Shown: positions 51,952 through 60,687 of the stretch, one piece after another
Layout of the letters: each line of letters opens with the position of its first letter
Numbering within the stretch: the stretch's first letter is position 1
Assembly: GCA_014218215.1 (NCBI GenBank)
Contig: CP043652.1
Location: 1-64,000 of the forward strand
Reading direction: 5' to 3'
DNA: 64,000 nt
DNA from: Geodermatophilaceae bacterium NBWT11
Lineage (GTDB): Bacteria > Actinomycetota > Actinomycetes > Mycobacteriales > Geodermatophilaceae
Notes under the pieces: model-generated
Database searches by the model: none
Told to the model about the DNA's origin: nothing
Seen by the model: the letters and a program-made list of their open reading frames with translations, nothing else
Position numbers and translations under genes: made by a program

Positions 51952-52179
51952 TCAGATGGGCTCGACCTGGTCGGCCTGCGGGCCGCGCTCGGCGGGGGTG
52001 GCGGTGAACTGCACCCGCTGGCCCTCCTCGAGGTCGCGGTAGCCGCCGCGGTCGGCGATCGCGGAGAAGTGCACGAACACGTCGGCGCTGCCGTCGTCGG
52101 GGGCGATGAAGCCGAACCCCTTCTCCGCGTGGAACCACTTCACGGTGCCCTCGCTGCCGCCCTCCAGCGGGGTGGGCAC
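51952..52179 (-). CDS. Single cold-shock-domain protein
   Basis: A 75-residue [23 protein letters not shown] (RNP1) and DVFVHFSAI (RNP2), a normal RNA chaperone. Its GTG start lies 39 bp inside the 3' end of the four-domain cold-shock gene in another frame, with a reading frame open upstream. It may be a separate coupled gene or, if a frameshift occurred in the linker, the fifth domain of the larger protein. Confidence 0.72.
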   Translation of the reverse strand: MPTPLEGGSEGTVKWFHAEKGFGFIAPDDGSADVFVHFSAIADRGGYRDLEEGQRVQFTATPAERGPQADQVEPI

Positions 52180-53384
52180 CGACCGGGCCGCGCTGCGGTT
52201 CTGCTCACGCGGGTGGACCGGCCGGGGTCGCGGCGCATCTCCCGGCGGGCCGGGTCGCGCCGCGGGGGCGGACCGGCGGAGTCCAGCGGGCGGACGACGT
52301 CGGCCTGCGGGCCCCGGTCGCCGAGGCTGGCCGCGAACTCGACGCGCTGGCCCTCGGCCAGGTCGCCGTAGCCGCCGTCGTCCTCGATGGCCGAGAAGTG
52401 CACGAACACGTCGCGGCTGCCGTCGTCGGGCTCGACGAAGCCGAAGCCCTTGTCGGCGTTGAAGAACCGCACGGTGCCCTGGGCGAGGCCCGAGCCGCCG
52501 CCGTACCCGCCGGCGTTCTGCCGCCCCTGGTCCCGGCCCTGCGAGCGGCCACCGCCACCGCCGGAGAGCGGCTGGACGTGCGTGGCCTGCATCCCGCGGT
52601 CGCCCTGGGCGGCCTCGAACTCCACCCGCTGGCCCTCCTCGAGGGAGCGGTAGCCGCCGTCGTCGGCGATCGCGGAGAAGTGCACGAAGACGTCGTCCCC
52701 GCCGTCGTCGGGCTGGAGGAAGCCGAAGCCCTTCTCGCCGTTGAAGAACCGGACCGTGGCCTGCGGCAGGCCGGAGCCGGCCGCGGACGGGGCGTCGTAC
52801 CCGCCCTGGTCGTAGCCGCCGCCACCACCGGCGAGGGGCTCGACGTGGGTGGCCTGCAGCCCGCGGTCGCCCTGGGCGGCCTCGAAGAGCACCCGCTGGC
52901 CCTCCTCGAGGGAGCGGTAGCCACCGTCGTCGGCGATGGCCGAGAAGTGCACGAAGACGTCGTCCCCGCCGTCGTCGGGGGTGATGAAGCCGAACCCCTT
53001 CTCGGAGTTGAAGAACTGCACCGTGCCCTCGGCGCCGCCCCCGGAGGACCGGGGTGCGCGGGCGGGCTCGCGGCGGGGGGCCTCGCGGCGGGGCGCGCGC
53101 TCCTCGCGGCGGTCCTCCCGCCGGTCGTCCCGGCGGGGCTCGCGGGACTGCGAGCGGTCGACCTGCACCGGCGGGCCGCCCAGCGGGGACACCCGGTCGG
53201 CCTGGAGGCCGCGCTGGCCGGGGCTGGCGTCGTACTCGACGCGCGCGCCCTCGTCCAGGCTGCGGAAGCCACCGGACTCCTCGATCGCCGAGAAGTGAAC
53301 GAAGACGTCCTCACCGCCGTCGTCGGGTCCGATGAAACCGAACCCCTTCTCGGCGTTGAACCACTTCACGAAGCCCTGCGGCAT
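52140..53384 (-). CDS. Four-domain cold-shock protein
   Basis: A 414-residue protein with four complete cold-shock domains at about 1-68, 119-186, 211-277 and 308-375. Each has RNP1 (EKGFGF or DKGFGF) and RNP2 (DVFVHFSAI). Linker 1 is a basic, Arg-rich tract ([18 protein letters not shown]); linkers 2 and 3 are Gly/Tyr/Gln-rich. Bacterial cold-shock proteins are normally single domains; tandem arrays are known from eukaryotic UNR/CSDE1. It probably binds long single-stranded RNA with high avidity. ATG 53384 is preferred (GGAG six bases upstream). The Arg-rich tail after residue 376 looks like linker sequence read in the wrong frame. Confidence 0.85.
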   Translation of the reverse strand: MPQGFVKWFNAEKGFGFIGPDDGGEDVFVHFSAIEESGGFRSLDEGARVEYDASPGQRGLQADRVSPLGGPPVQVDRSQSREPRRDDRREDRREERAPRREAPRREPARAPRSSGGGAEGTVQFFNSEKGFGFITPDDGGDDVFVHFSAIADDGGYRSLEEGQRVLFEAAQGDRGLQATHVEPLAGGGGGYDQGGYDAPSAAGSGLPQATVRFFNGEKGFGFLQPDDGGDDVFVHFSAIADDGGYRSLEEGQRVEFEAAQGDRGMQATHVQPLSGGGGGRSQGRDQGRQNAGGYGGGSGLAQGTVRFFNADKGFGFVEPDDGSRDVFVHFSAIEDDGGYGDLAEGQRVEFAASLGDRGPQADVVRPLDSAGPPPRRDPARREMRRDPGRSTRVSRTAARPGRCPPRWRAAARAP

Positions 53385-53494
53385 GCCCTGCTCCTGCACT
53401 CATCGAGATCACGTCCTGCAGGGCACAGCCTCCCATCCCCGGCGCCCGCGTGGGTCCGGCGGGCCGCAGGACCCACCCCGGCGGGGCACCCGGC

Positions 53495-54604
53495 CTAGGA
53501 GCCCGGCCGCCGCTGGGGGTCGGGCTGCGGGGCGTCGAGCTCGGGCGGGTGCACCGGGCGGGGGGCGAGGACCAGGCAGAGCGCCCCGATCGCGGCCAGC
53601 AGCCACAGGCTGACGAACCGGTAGACGACGACGGCGGGCACCGCCTGGCTGGCGGGCAGGCCCGCGGCGACGAGCGCCGAGGCCAGCGCCGCCTCGACGA
53701 CGCCGATGCCACCGGGGGTGAGCCGGGTGGAGGACACCAGCGCGCCCGCGGCCCAGGCCAGCACGACGCCGGGCCACGGGAGGGAGGCGCCGACCGCCAG
53801 CACGGCCAGCCCCAGGCACAGCGCGTCGAGCACCCAGTTCGCCAGCGCGTAGGCGGCGGCACCGGTGGCCTTGGCCGCACCGATCCGGATGGAGCCCAGC
53901 GAGGTGAGCACGTCGTCCACGGCGGGACCGACGACCGAGGGCCGCAGCGCACGCCACCAGCGGGCGAACGGCTTGAGCAGGTGCTGCGCCAACCGGACCA
54001 CCAGGTGCTTGGCCTCGGTGCTGCGGGTGACGGCCAGCAGCACCAGCACCGGGACGACGACGGCGACCGAGGCCAGCGAGGCGATGGCGGCACCGACGGT
54101 CGACCCGGTGGCCGCGGAGCTGATCGCCACCACCGCGGCCAGGCTGACCGTCGAGCAGACCCCGGAGACGGCCAGGGTCCAGCTGACCAGCGCGGTGCTG
54201 TTGCCCAGGTCGCGCAGGCGTCGGAAGGAGTAGGCGACGCTGGCGGCCGAGCCGGCCAGCGGGAGGCCGACGGCGATGGCGTTGCCGCCGTAGACGGTGA
54301 CCGTCAGGCTGCCGTGCGGGCCGAAGCCCCCGCCGGCGCGCAGCAGCAGCCGCTGCTGGGCGACCAGGGCCTGCATGGAGACCAGCTGCACGGCCACGGC
54401 GAGCAGCGCCCAGCGCCACTCGACGCCGGCCAGCGTGGCGAACCAGCCGACGACCGACTGCCAGAAGACGACGACGCAGACCAGGGTCCCCACGGCCAGG
54501 AGCCCGATGGACACCGGACGACGCCACCGCGCCACCGCGCCGGGACGGCCGGGGACGACGGGGGCCGTGGAGCCCGCCGCGCCGGTGTCCGGTCCGCTGG
54601 TCAT
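53495..54604 (-). CDS. Lysylphosphatidylglycerol synthase TM-region/flippase-like membrane protein (UPF0104)
   Basis: A 369-residue multi-pass protein of the YbhN/UPF0104 family: about eight helices with family blocks VYGGNAIAVGLPLAGSAASVAYSFRRL and STRLTPGGIGVVEAALASALVAAG. Members move lipids across the membrane or form the membrane part of LPG synthases; no synthase domain is attached here. An acidic/Pro-rich tail follows. Confidence 0.85.
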   Translation of the reverse strand: MTSGPDTGAAGSTAPVVPGRPGAVARWRRPVSIGLLAVGTLVCVVVFWQSVVGWFATLAGVEWRWALLAVAVQLVSMQALVAQQRLLLRAGGGFGPHGSLTVTVYGGNAIAVGLPLAGSAASVAYSFRRLRDLGNSTALVSWTLAVSGVCSTVSLAAVVAISSAATGSTVGAAIASLASVAVVVPVLVLLAVTRSTEAKHLVVRLAQHLLKPFARWWRALRPSVVGPAVDDVLTSLGSIRIGAAKATGAAAYALANWVLDALCLGLAVLAVGASLPWPGVVLAWAAGALVSSTRLTPGGIGVVEAALASALVAAGLPASQAVPAVVVYRFVSLWLLAAIGALCLVLAPRPVHPPELDAPQPDPQRRPGS

Positions 54605-54722
54605 CGGGCATGACCGTAGCGAGCCGCGGCCCCCCGGTCGTCGCCCCCACGGGGGATGCCGGCTCCGACCGGGGGATGACGCACGGTCGGTCCGCCCGGG
54701 CGCCACCCGGCAGACTGGGGCG

Positions 54723-55142
54723 GTGCCGCTGGACGGGGAGTACGCGCCGAGCACCGTGCCGTGGGTGCGGGCGGAGGTCGAGCAGATCGAGGCCACGGGC
54801 ACCGCGGTCGACGGGCGCGCGGTGGTCCTGCTGACCCACCGGGGCGCGCGGACCGGCCTGGTGCGCAAGACCCCGCTGATGCGGGTGGAGCTCGGCGGCG
54901 TCTACGCGGCGGTCGCCTCGACCCGCGGCGGCGACGCCCACCCGCACTGGTACGCCAACGTGCTGGCCCACCCCGAGGTCGAGCTGCGCGACGGCGACAC
55001 CCGCCTGGACCTGCGGGCCCGGGAGGTCACCGGGGCCGAACGGGCCCGCTGGTGGTCGCTGGCGTGCAGCACGTTCGGCTCCTACGTGACCTACCAGAGC
55101 CGGACCCGCCGACGGATCCCGGTCGTGCTGCTGGAGCCCTGA
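54723..55142 (+). CDS. DUF385 deazaflavin (F420)-dependent nitroreductase-family protein
   Basis: A 139-residue split-barrel protein with TGLVRKTPLMRVELGG and the NVLAHPEVELRDG loop of the Ddn/FDOR-A group, which binds F420. This supports an F420-making actinomycete. The GTG at 54723 has no strong ribosome-binding site. Confidence 0.85.
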   Translation: MPLDGEYAPSTVPWVRAEVEQIEATGTAVDGRAVVLLTHRGARTGLVRKTPLMRVELGGVYAAVASTRGGDAHPHWYANVLAHPEVELRDGDTRLDLRAREVTGAERARWWSLACSTFGSYVTYQSRTRRRIPVVLLEP

Positions 55143-55201
55143 CCAGGCGGGCGACACGCCAACGGACCGGAGTGTCGGTGGCACGCCGTAGCGTGAGGCC
55201 C

Positions 55202-56887
55202 ATGAGCCGCACGCACCCCGAGTTGAAGACGCCCCCGGCCCTCCCGGAGGGAGGTCTGCGAGTCGTCGCCCTGGGTGGCCTCGGCGAGATCGGCCGCAAC
55301 ATGACCGTCTTCGAGTTCGACGGCCGCCTGCTGATCGTCGACTGCGGGGTGCTGTTCCCCGAGGAGCACCAGCCCGGCGTCGACGTCATCCTCCCCGACT
55401 TCACCTCCATCCGGGACCGGATGGACGACATCGAGGCGATCGTGCTCACGCACGGGCACGAGGACCACATCGGTGGCGTGCCCTACCTGCTGCGCGAGCG
55501 CCGTGACATCCCGCTGGTCGGCTCCAAGCTGACCCTGGCCTTCATCAAGGCCAAGCTCGAGGAGCACCGGATCAAGCCGGTCACCCGCGAGGTCGCCGAG
55601 GGCGACACGCTGGACTTCGGGCCGTTCTCCACCGAGTTCCTCGCGGTGAACCACTCCATCCCCGACGCCCTGGCCGTCGCCATCCGCACCGCCGCCGGCC
55701 TCGTGCTGCACACCGGCGACTTCAAGATGGACCAGTTCCCCCTCGACCGCCGCATCACCGACCTGCGCGGGTTCGCCCGGCTCGGCGAGGAGGGCGTCGA
55801 CCTGTTCATGACCGACTCCACCAACGCCGAGGTGCCCGGGTTCACCCTCAGCGAGGGCGATCTGGTGCCGGCCATCGAGCGGGTGTTCCGCACCGCCCCC
55901 AAGCGGGTCATCGTGTCCAGCTTCGCCAGCCACGTGCACCGCATCCAGCAGGTGCTCAACGCCGCCCACGCGCACGGCCGCAAGGTCGCCTTCGTCGGCC
56001 GCTCGATGGTCCGCAACATGGGCATCGCGCGCGAGCTGGGCTACCTCGACGTGCCCAAGGGCCTCGTGGTCGACCTCAAGCAGATGGACAAGCTGCCCGC
56101 CGACCAGGTGTGCGTCATCTGCACCGGGTCGCAGGGCGAGCCGATGGCCGCGCTGAGCCGGATGGCCAACCGCGACCACGTCATCCGCATCTCCGAGGGC
56201 GACACCGTGCTGCTGGCCAGCTCGCTCATCCCCGGCAACGAGAACGCGATCTACCGGATCATCAACGAGCTGACCCGCTGGGGCGCCGACGTCGTCCACA
56301 AGGGCAACGCCAAGGTGCACGTGTCCGGGCACGCCAGCGCCGGCGAGCTCGTCTACTGCTACAACATCGTCAAGCCGCGCAACGTGATGCCGGTGCACGG
56401 CGAGTGGCGGCACCTCAAGGCCAACGGCGAGCTGGCGATCAAGACCGGCGTGCACCCCCGCGGGGTCGTGCTGGCCGAGGACGGCAACGTCGTCGACCTG
56501 GTCGACGGCCGGGTCCGGATCACCGGCAAGGTCAGCGCCGGCAACGTCTACGTCGACGGCGCCACCGTGGGCGGGGCGACCGAGGCCTCGCTGAAGGACC
56601 GGCGCAACCTCGCCGAGGAGGGCGTCATCACCGTCGTCGCCATCGTCGACGCCGACACCGGCCTGCTCGCCGAGACCCCGGACTTCCTCGCCCGCGGCTT
56701 CGTGCACGACGAGACGACCTTCGAGTCCGTGGTGCCGCTGATCGAGAAGGCGCTGGCCAAGGCCGCCGAGGAGGGCGTGGGCGGTGCGCTGCAGCTCGAG
56801 CAGCTCATCACCCGGGCCGTCGCCGGCTGGGCGAACCGCAACGGTCGCCGCAGCCCGATGATCATCCCGGTGGTCATCGACGCCTGA
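55202..56887 (+). CDS. rnj: Ribonuclease J
   Basis: A 561-residue metallo-beta-lactamase/beta-CASP ribonuclease with exo- and endonuclease activity in mRNA decay and rRNA maturation. The metal site HGHEDH is at 84-89, GDFKMD supplies another ligand, TDSTNAEVPG and SSFASHVHRIQQ are beta-CASP blocks, and the C-terminal domain ends PMIIPVVIDA. It is complete and typical. Confidence 0.96.
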   Translation: MSRTHPELKTPPALPEGGLRVVALGGLGEIGRNMTVFEFDGRLLIVDCGVLFPEEHQPGVDVILPDFTSIRDRMDDIEAIVLTHGHEDHIGGVPYLLRERRDIPLVGSKLTLAFIKAKLEEHRIKPVTREVAEGDTLDFGPFSTEFLAVNHSIPDALAVAIRTAAGLVLHTGDFKMDQFPLDRRITDLRGFARLGEEGVDLFMTDSTNAEVPGFTLSEGDLVPAIERVFRTAPKRVIVSSFASHVHRIQQVLNAAHAHGRKVAFVGRSMVRNMGIARELGYLDVPKGLVVDLKQMDKLPADQVCVICTGSQGEPMAALSRMANRDHVIRISEGDTVLLASSLIPGNENAIYRIINELTRWGADVVHKGNAKVHVSGHASAGELVYCYNIVKPRNVMPVHGEWRHLKANGELAIKTGVHPRGVVLAEDGNVVDLVDGRVRITGKVSAGNVYVDGATVGGATEASLKDRRNLAEEGVITVVAIVDADTGLLAETPDFLARGFVHDETTFESVVPLIEKALAKAAEEGVGGALQLEQLITRAVAGWANRNGRRSPMIIPVVIDA

Positions 56888-56898
56888 GGCACCCGCGC

Positions 56899-56930
56899 AA
56901 CGGCCCCGTCGCTCTCGCGACGGGGCCGTT
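56899..56930. terminator. Strong hairpin after RNase J
   Basis: Perfect 14-bp arms AACGGCCCCGTCGC / TCTC / GCGACGGGGCCGTT, 11 bp after the stop. The right arm ends on the stop codon of the convergent small gene. Confidence 0.8.
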
Positions 56931-57223
56931 CAGCGTGCGGGGGTGTACCAGGCGTCGAGCAGCTGCTGGCGGGCCGACGCGGGCAGCGCGCCCCAACGCA
57001 GCAGGGCGGCGCGCGCGGGCAGCTGACTGGCCGCGGCGAGCCGGCCCAGCTCGCGCACCCGGTGCGCGGTCGGACCGACCGGGGTGCGGGCACCGACCAC
57101 GCGCATCGCGGCGATCGTGGTGCACAGGGACTCGTACGCCGCCGTGATCGCGGCCTGGTGCGCGGGGTCGAACCAGTGCGGGCTCCGCCCGGTGGTCACG
57201 ACAGAAGCTGCCGGAGCGCTCAT
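56930..57223 (-). CDS. Small hypothetical protein
   Basis: A 97-residue protein with no known family: SPHWFDPAHQAAITAAYESLCTTIAAMRVVG and a second helical half (LPARAALLRWGALPASARQQLLDAWY). All-helical and soluble. ATG 57223 is preferred over the longer GTG at 57262. Confidence 0.6.
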   Translation of the reverse strand: MSAPAASVVTTGRSPHWFDPAHQAAITAAYESLCTTIAAMRVVGARTPVGPTAHRVRELGRLAAASQLPARAALLRWGALPASARQQLLDAWYTPAR

Positions 57224-57302
57224 GCGGATCTCATCGGCAGTCCACAGGGGAATCGTGACCACCCCGTGACCCCGTTCGGCTACAGGCCTCCGCCCGCGCC
57301 CC

Positions 57303-57376
57303 CGGTGATCATGGGCTCGTTGCCGGTGGACACGCTGCCGTCGGCGTGTCCACTGGCACGCAGCCCATGATCACCG
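57303..57376. repeat. Nested inverted repeat upstream of the ECF sigma gene
   Basis: Outer perfect arms CGGTGATCATGGGCT (57303-57317) and AGCCCATGATCACCG (57362-57376) enclose a second perfect pair GTGGACACGC (57326-57335) / GCGTGTCCAC (57344-57353). The structure lies 77 bp before the sigma factor start. It could be a cruciform, a structured leader or a small mobile repeat. Confidence 0.6.
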
Positions 57377-57452
57377 TCATGGGGTGACTGGTGAACGGCG
57401 GAGGCGGCACAGCCGTAGACACACCGCAGGGACACCGGGCGGAAGGGGCGTG

Positions 57453-57998
57453 ATGGGACGGCTGGGCAGGTCGGCGACGCCCCGCGACGTCGAGCGCTTC
57501 GACGCCCGGGAGGCCTACGCCGCGCACGGGGCCGAGCTGTACCGGTTTGCACTGCGCCAGCTCGGTGACGGCGGGGCCGCCCAGGACGTCGTCCAGGAGG
57601 TGTTCCTGCGGGCCTGGCGCGCGGCGGACTCCTACGACCCCCAGCTGGCGAGCCTGCGGACCTGGCTCTTCGCGATCGCCCGCAACGTGGTGGTCGACGA
57701 GACGCGGCGGTTCGCCGTCCGCCCGTGGCAGGGCCAGCTCAGCGACACCGCCGGTGCCGACGTCCCGGCCGGCGGGGTGCTCGACGAGCAGCTCGTGGAC
57801 GCCTGGGTGGTCGAGGAGGCGTTGCGCCGACTCGGCCCGGACCACCGGACCGCGATCGTGCAGACCCACCTGCGCGGCCGGCCGCACGGCGAGGTGGCTG
57901 CCGAGCTCGGCATCCCGGTGGGCACACTGCGCAGCCGGGTGTTCTACGGACTGAAGGCACTGCGGCTGGCGATGGAGGAGATGGGGGTGGAACCGTGA
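57453..57998 (+). CDS. ECF-family RNA polymerase sigma factor
   Basis: A 181-residue ECF sigma: region 2 is YRFALRQLGDGGAAQDVVQEVFLRAW...LRTWLFAIARNVVVDE, and region 4 is RRLGPDHRTAIVQTHLRGRPHGEVAAELGIPVGTLRSRVFYGLKAL (split around residue 160). SigK/L-like in pattern. The ATG follows GGAAGGGG. Its stop overlaps the anti-sigma gene (GTGA). Confidence 0.92.
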   Translation: MGRLGRSATPRDVERFDAREAYAAHGAELYRFALRQLGDGGAAQDVVQEVFLRAWRAADSYDPQLASLRTWLFAIARNVVVDETRRFAVRPWQGQLSDTAGADVPAGGVLDEQLVDAWVVEEALRRLGPDHRTAIVQTHLRGRPHGEVAAELGIPVGTLRSRVFYGLKALRLAMEEMGVEP

Positions 57999-58651
57999 GC
58001 ACGCACCGGGAACAGCGCGAGGCGCTCGGGGGGTACGCCCTCGGGCACGGGGACGACGCCGAACGGGCCGCCGTCCGGGCGCACCTGGACGGGTGCGCGG
58101 CCTGCCGCGCGGAGCTGGCCGCCCTCACCCCGCTGCGCGCCCGGCTCGCCGGGGTCGACCCCGATCGGCTCGACGACGCCCCCGCTCCCCCGCCCGGGCT
58201 CGGTGACGCCGTGCTGGCCCGGATCGCCGCCGAGCAGGCCACCGCGCCCGTCCCGCTGCACCGCCGTCGGTGGGCACCCGCCGTGGCCGCGGTCGGGATC
58301 GCCGCGGCCGGGGTGGTCGTGGGCTGGGTCGCCCGCCCGGTGCCCGACCCGCTGCCGCTGGAGGCCGTCGCGGTGCAGGTCGCCGATGCCGACGTCGAGG
58401 CCACCGCCGACGTCGTCCCGCACACCTGGGGCATGGAGGTCCAGCTGTCCGGTGAGGGCTTCACCGCCGGGGAGGTGTACCGGGTGCAGGTCACCGAGGT
58501 CGACGGAGACTCGGTGCCCGCCGGGGAGTTCCTCGGCATCGGCCCCGGCCAGCTGGACTGCAACCTCAACAGCTCGGTGCTGCGGGAGGACGCGACCGGG
58601 TTCGAGGTGCTCGACAGCACCGGCACCGTCGTCCTCGCGTCGGACTTCTGA
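57995..58651 (+). CDS. Zinc-finger anti-sigma factor
   Basis: A 218-residue single-pass protein. The N-terminal ZAS motif RAHLDGCAACRAEL has the HxxxCxxC ligands, a membrane helix (WAPAVAAVGIAAAGVVVGWVA, about 91-111) follows, and the outer domain is a beta sandwich with WGMEVQLSGEGFTAGEVYRVQV. It should hold the upstream sigma factor inactive until an envelope signal arrives. Confidence 0.9.
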   Translation: MSTHREQREALGGYALGHGDDAERAAVRAHLDGCAACRAELAALTPLRARLAGVDPDRLDDAPAPPPGLGDAVLARIAAEQATAPVPLHRRRWAPAVAAVGIAAAGVVVGWVARPVPDPLPLEAVAVQVADADVEATADVVPHTWGMEVQLSGEGFTAGEVYRVQVTEVDGDSVPAGEFLGIGPGQLDCNLNSSVLREDATGFEVLDSTGTVVLASDF

Positions 58652-58728
58652 CCCGGCTGGGTGAACGCGGGTGCCCCCGCCCCCGTAGTCCCCGGTGACC
58701 GCCACCACCGAGCACCGGGAGTCCTGCC

Positions 58729-59448
58729 GTGACCCGCACCCGCACCGCCCTGCTCCGCACCTCCGTCGTCGTCGGTGCCGCCGGCGCCCTCGCGCTGACC
58801 GCCGTCGGCCCCGCCGCCGCCGAGACCGAGGTGCCCCGCCCGGCCTCCTTCACCAGCGCCTTCACCGCGATGGCCACCCCCGACATGGTGATCAACAACG
58901 ACGGGGTGGCCACGCCCGGCGAGCCCGGCGCCTCCGGCACGTTCACGTACATGATCAACTCCGACACCGAGGTGATCTGCTACGACATCAGCCTCACCGG
59001 GGTGACCCCGCCCTACCAGTCGCCGGCCAAGACCGCGACGCACATCCACCAGGGCGACGCCGGCCAGGCCGGGCCGCCGCGGATCGCGTTCCCGAACCCC
59101 GAGGACGACGGCTCCGGCACCCTCACCAGCTCCGGCTGCCTGCAGGGCCCCTTCACCACGGGCGTGGTCGCGAACGGCGCGGACACCGGTGAGGGCTTCA
59201 CCCTCGACCAGATCGAGGCCGACCCCTCGGCGTTCTTCACCGACACGCACACCGCGGCCTTCGCGGCCGGGGCGGTGCGCGGCCAGCTGACCGCCATCCC
59301 GGTCGGCGGGGTCGAGACCGGCGCCGGTGGCACTTCCGTCCTGGCCGACGACGGGTCCACGGGGACCGTCGTCGGCCTGGTCGGCGGCTCCGCGCTCCTC
59401 GCCGCCGGCGGGGCGCTCCTGCTCCGTCGCCGCACCGCCCAGCAGTGA
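58729..59448 (+). CDS. Secreted CHRD-domain protein with C-terminal membrane anchor
   Basis: A 239-residue exported protein: signal peptide (VVVGAAGALALTAVGPAAA), a CHRD domain (GTFTYMINSDTEVICYDISL, ATHIHQGDAGQAGPPRIAF, AGAVRGQL) and a C-terminal helix (TVVGLVGGSALLAAGGALLL) plus RRR. That tail is sorting-signal-like, but the motif before it (VLADDGSTG) is not a canonical LPxTG. A sortase gene follows immediately (GTGA overlap), so it may be its substrate. Confidence 0.8.
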   Translation: MTRTRTALLRTSVVVGAAGALALTAVGPAAAETEVPRPASFTSAFTAMATPDMVINNDGVATPGEPGASGTFTYMINSDTEVICYDISLTGVTPPYQSPAKTATHIHQGDAGQAGPPRIAFPNPEDDGSGTLTSSGCLQGPFTTGVVANGADTGEGFTLDQIEADPSAFFTDTHTAAFAAGAVRGQLTAIPVGGVETGAGGTSVLADDGSTGTVVGLVGGSALLAAGGALLLRRRTAQQ

Positions 59449-60059
59449 CCTCCCGCGGGCTCCGCGGCGCCGCGCTCGGACTCGGCGCCGCGCTGGTGCT
59501 GACCGGGTGCGCGGGCGCCGTGGAGCCCGCGGCGGCACCGCCCCCCGCGGCACCGGCGACGACACCGGCGACGCCGGCCCCCCCACCGCCCACGTCGTCC
59601 CTCGACCCGTCGCAGGTGCCCGAGCCCACCGCGCTGTCCATCCCGGCGCTGGGCGTCACCCGGGACCTGATCGACCTGGGCATCGCCGCCGACGGCACCG
59701 CCGAGGTGCCGGCCGACTTCGACGACGCCGGCTGGTTCACCCCCGGCGGTCGCCCCGGGGCGCGTGGTCCGACGGTGCTGATGGGCCACGTGGACTCCAC
59801 CGCCGGGCCCGCGGTGTTCTACGAGCTGCGCGACCTGCAGCCCGGGGACACCGTCGAGCTCACCGTCGCCGACGGGACGGTCGCCGTCTACGCGGTCACC
59901 GGCACCGAGCAGGTCGCCAAGGACACCTTCCCGACCGAGGCGGTCTTCGGCGCGACCGCCCAGGACGTCGTCCGGCTGATCACCTGCACCGGCGACTTCG
60001 ACGGCGGCGCCCGCAGCTACACCGACAACCTGGTGGTGACCGCCGAACGGGTGGGGTGA
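59445..60059 (+). CDS. Class F sortase
   Basis: A 204-residue sortase with LMGHVDS (catalytic His), VRLITCTGDF (Cys) and the Arg in ARSYTDNLVV. The N-terminus, LGAALVLTGCAGAVEP, reads as a lipobox, so it may be lipid-anchored instead of held by a helix, and is followed by a Pro/Ala-rich spacer. It probably anchors the CHRD protein upstream. Confidence 0.87.
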   Translation: MTSRGLRGAALGLGAALVLTGCAGAVEPAAAPPPAAPATTPATPAPPPPTSSLDPSQVPEPTALSIPALGVTRDLIDLGIAADGTAEVPADFDDAGWFTPGGRPGARGPTVLMGHVDSTAGPAVFYELRDLQPGDTVELTVADGTVAVYAVTGTEQVAKDTFPTEAVFGATAQDVVRLITCTGDFDGGARSYTDNLVVTAERVG

Positions 60060-60099
60060 TCGGCGGTACGGTCCGCGCAGCCGACCCCAGGAGGTCACC

Positions 60100-60678
60100 G
60101 TGCCCGCGTTCCTCGCCGAGCCACCCGACACCCCGGCCGCCCGCGCCCTCTACGCCGAGGACACCGCCGAGCACGGCCACGTGCTGGGTCTGAGCCGGGT
60201 GTGGGCGCACCGCCCCGAGCTGCAGACCGCGCTCTTCGACCTGCTCGGCCTCGCCGGAGCGGGCCTGACGCTGCGCCAGCGGGGGCTCCTGGTCACCGCG
60301 GCGGCCGCCGCCCGCGAGGACGGGTACTGCGCACTGGCCTGGGGCGACCGGCTGGCGACGGCCGCCGGGGAGGACGTCGCCGTCGCCGCGCTCACCGGCG
60401 ACGACGGGCCCCTCACCCCGGGCGACCGGGCCCTGGTCCGGTTCGCAGCCCAGGCCGCCCGCGACCCCAACGGCACCACCCGGGACGACGTCGACGCGCT
60501 GCGGGCCGTCGGGTTCGACGACGCCACCGTGCTGTCGCTGACGGTCTTCCTCGGCCTGCGGATCGCGTTCGCCACGGTCAACGGGGCGCTCGGGGCGGCA
60601 CCGGACACCGAGCTCGCCGCCTCCGTCCCACCCGCCGTCCGTGCGGCTGCCGCGTTCGGGCGGCCCGTCGGGAGCTGA
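60100..60678 (+). CDS. AhpD/carboxymuconolactone decarboxylase-like protein
   Basis: A 192-residue all-helical protein of the AhpD-like peroxidase-related group: LTLRQRGLLVTAAAAAREDGYCALAWG and the repeat TPGDRALVRFAAQAARDPNGTTRDDVDALRAVGFDDATVLSLTVFLGL (split near 125). The AhpD CxxC is reduced to one Cys (YCALAWG), so classic disulphide reductase chemistry is unlikely. AGGAGG precedes the GTG. Confidence 0.78.
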   Translation: MPAFLAEPPDTPAARALYAEDTAEHGHVLGLSRVWAHRPELQTALFDLLGLAGAGLTLRQRGLLVTAAAAAREDGYCALAWGDRLATAAGEDVAVAALTGDDGPLTPGDRALVRFAAQAARDPNGTTRDDVDALRAVGFDDATVLSLTVFLGLRIAFATVNGALGAAPDTELAASVPPAVRAAAAFGRPVGS

Positions 60679-60687
60679 CCGGCGCGT

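Noticed and set aside
52398-53498. Plus-strand frame opposite the cold-shock genes
   Set aside because: It is a repetitive shadow of the four cold-shock domains with no start signal or family match.
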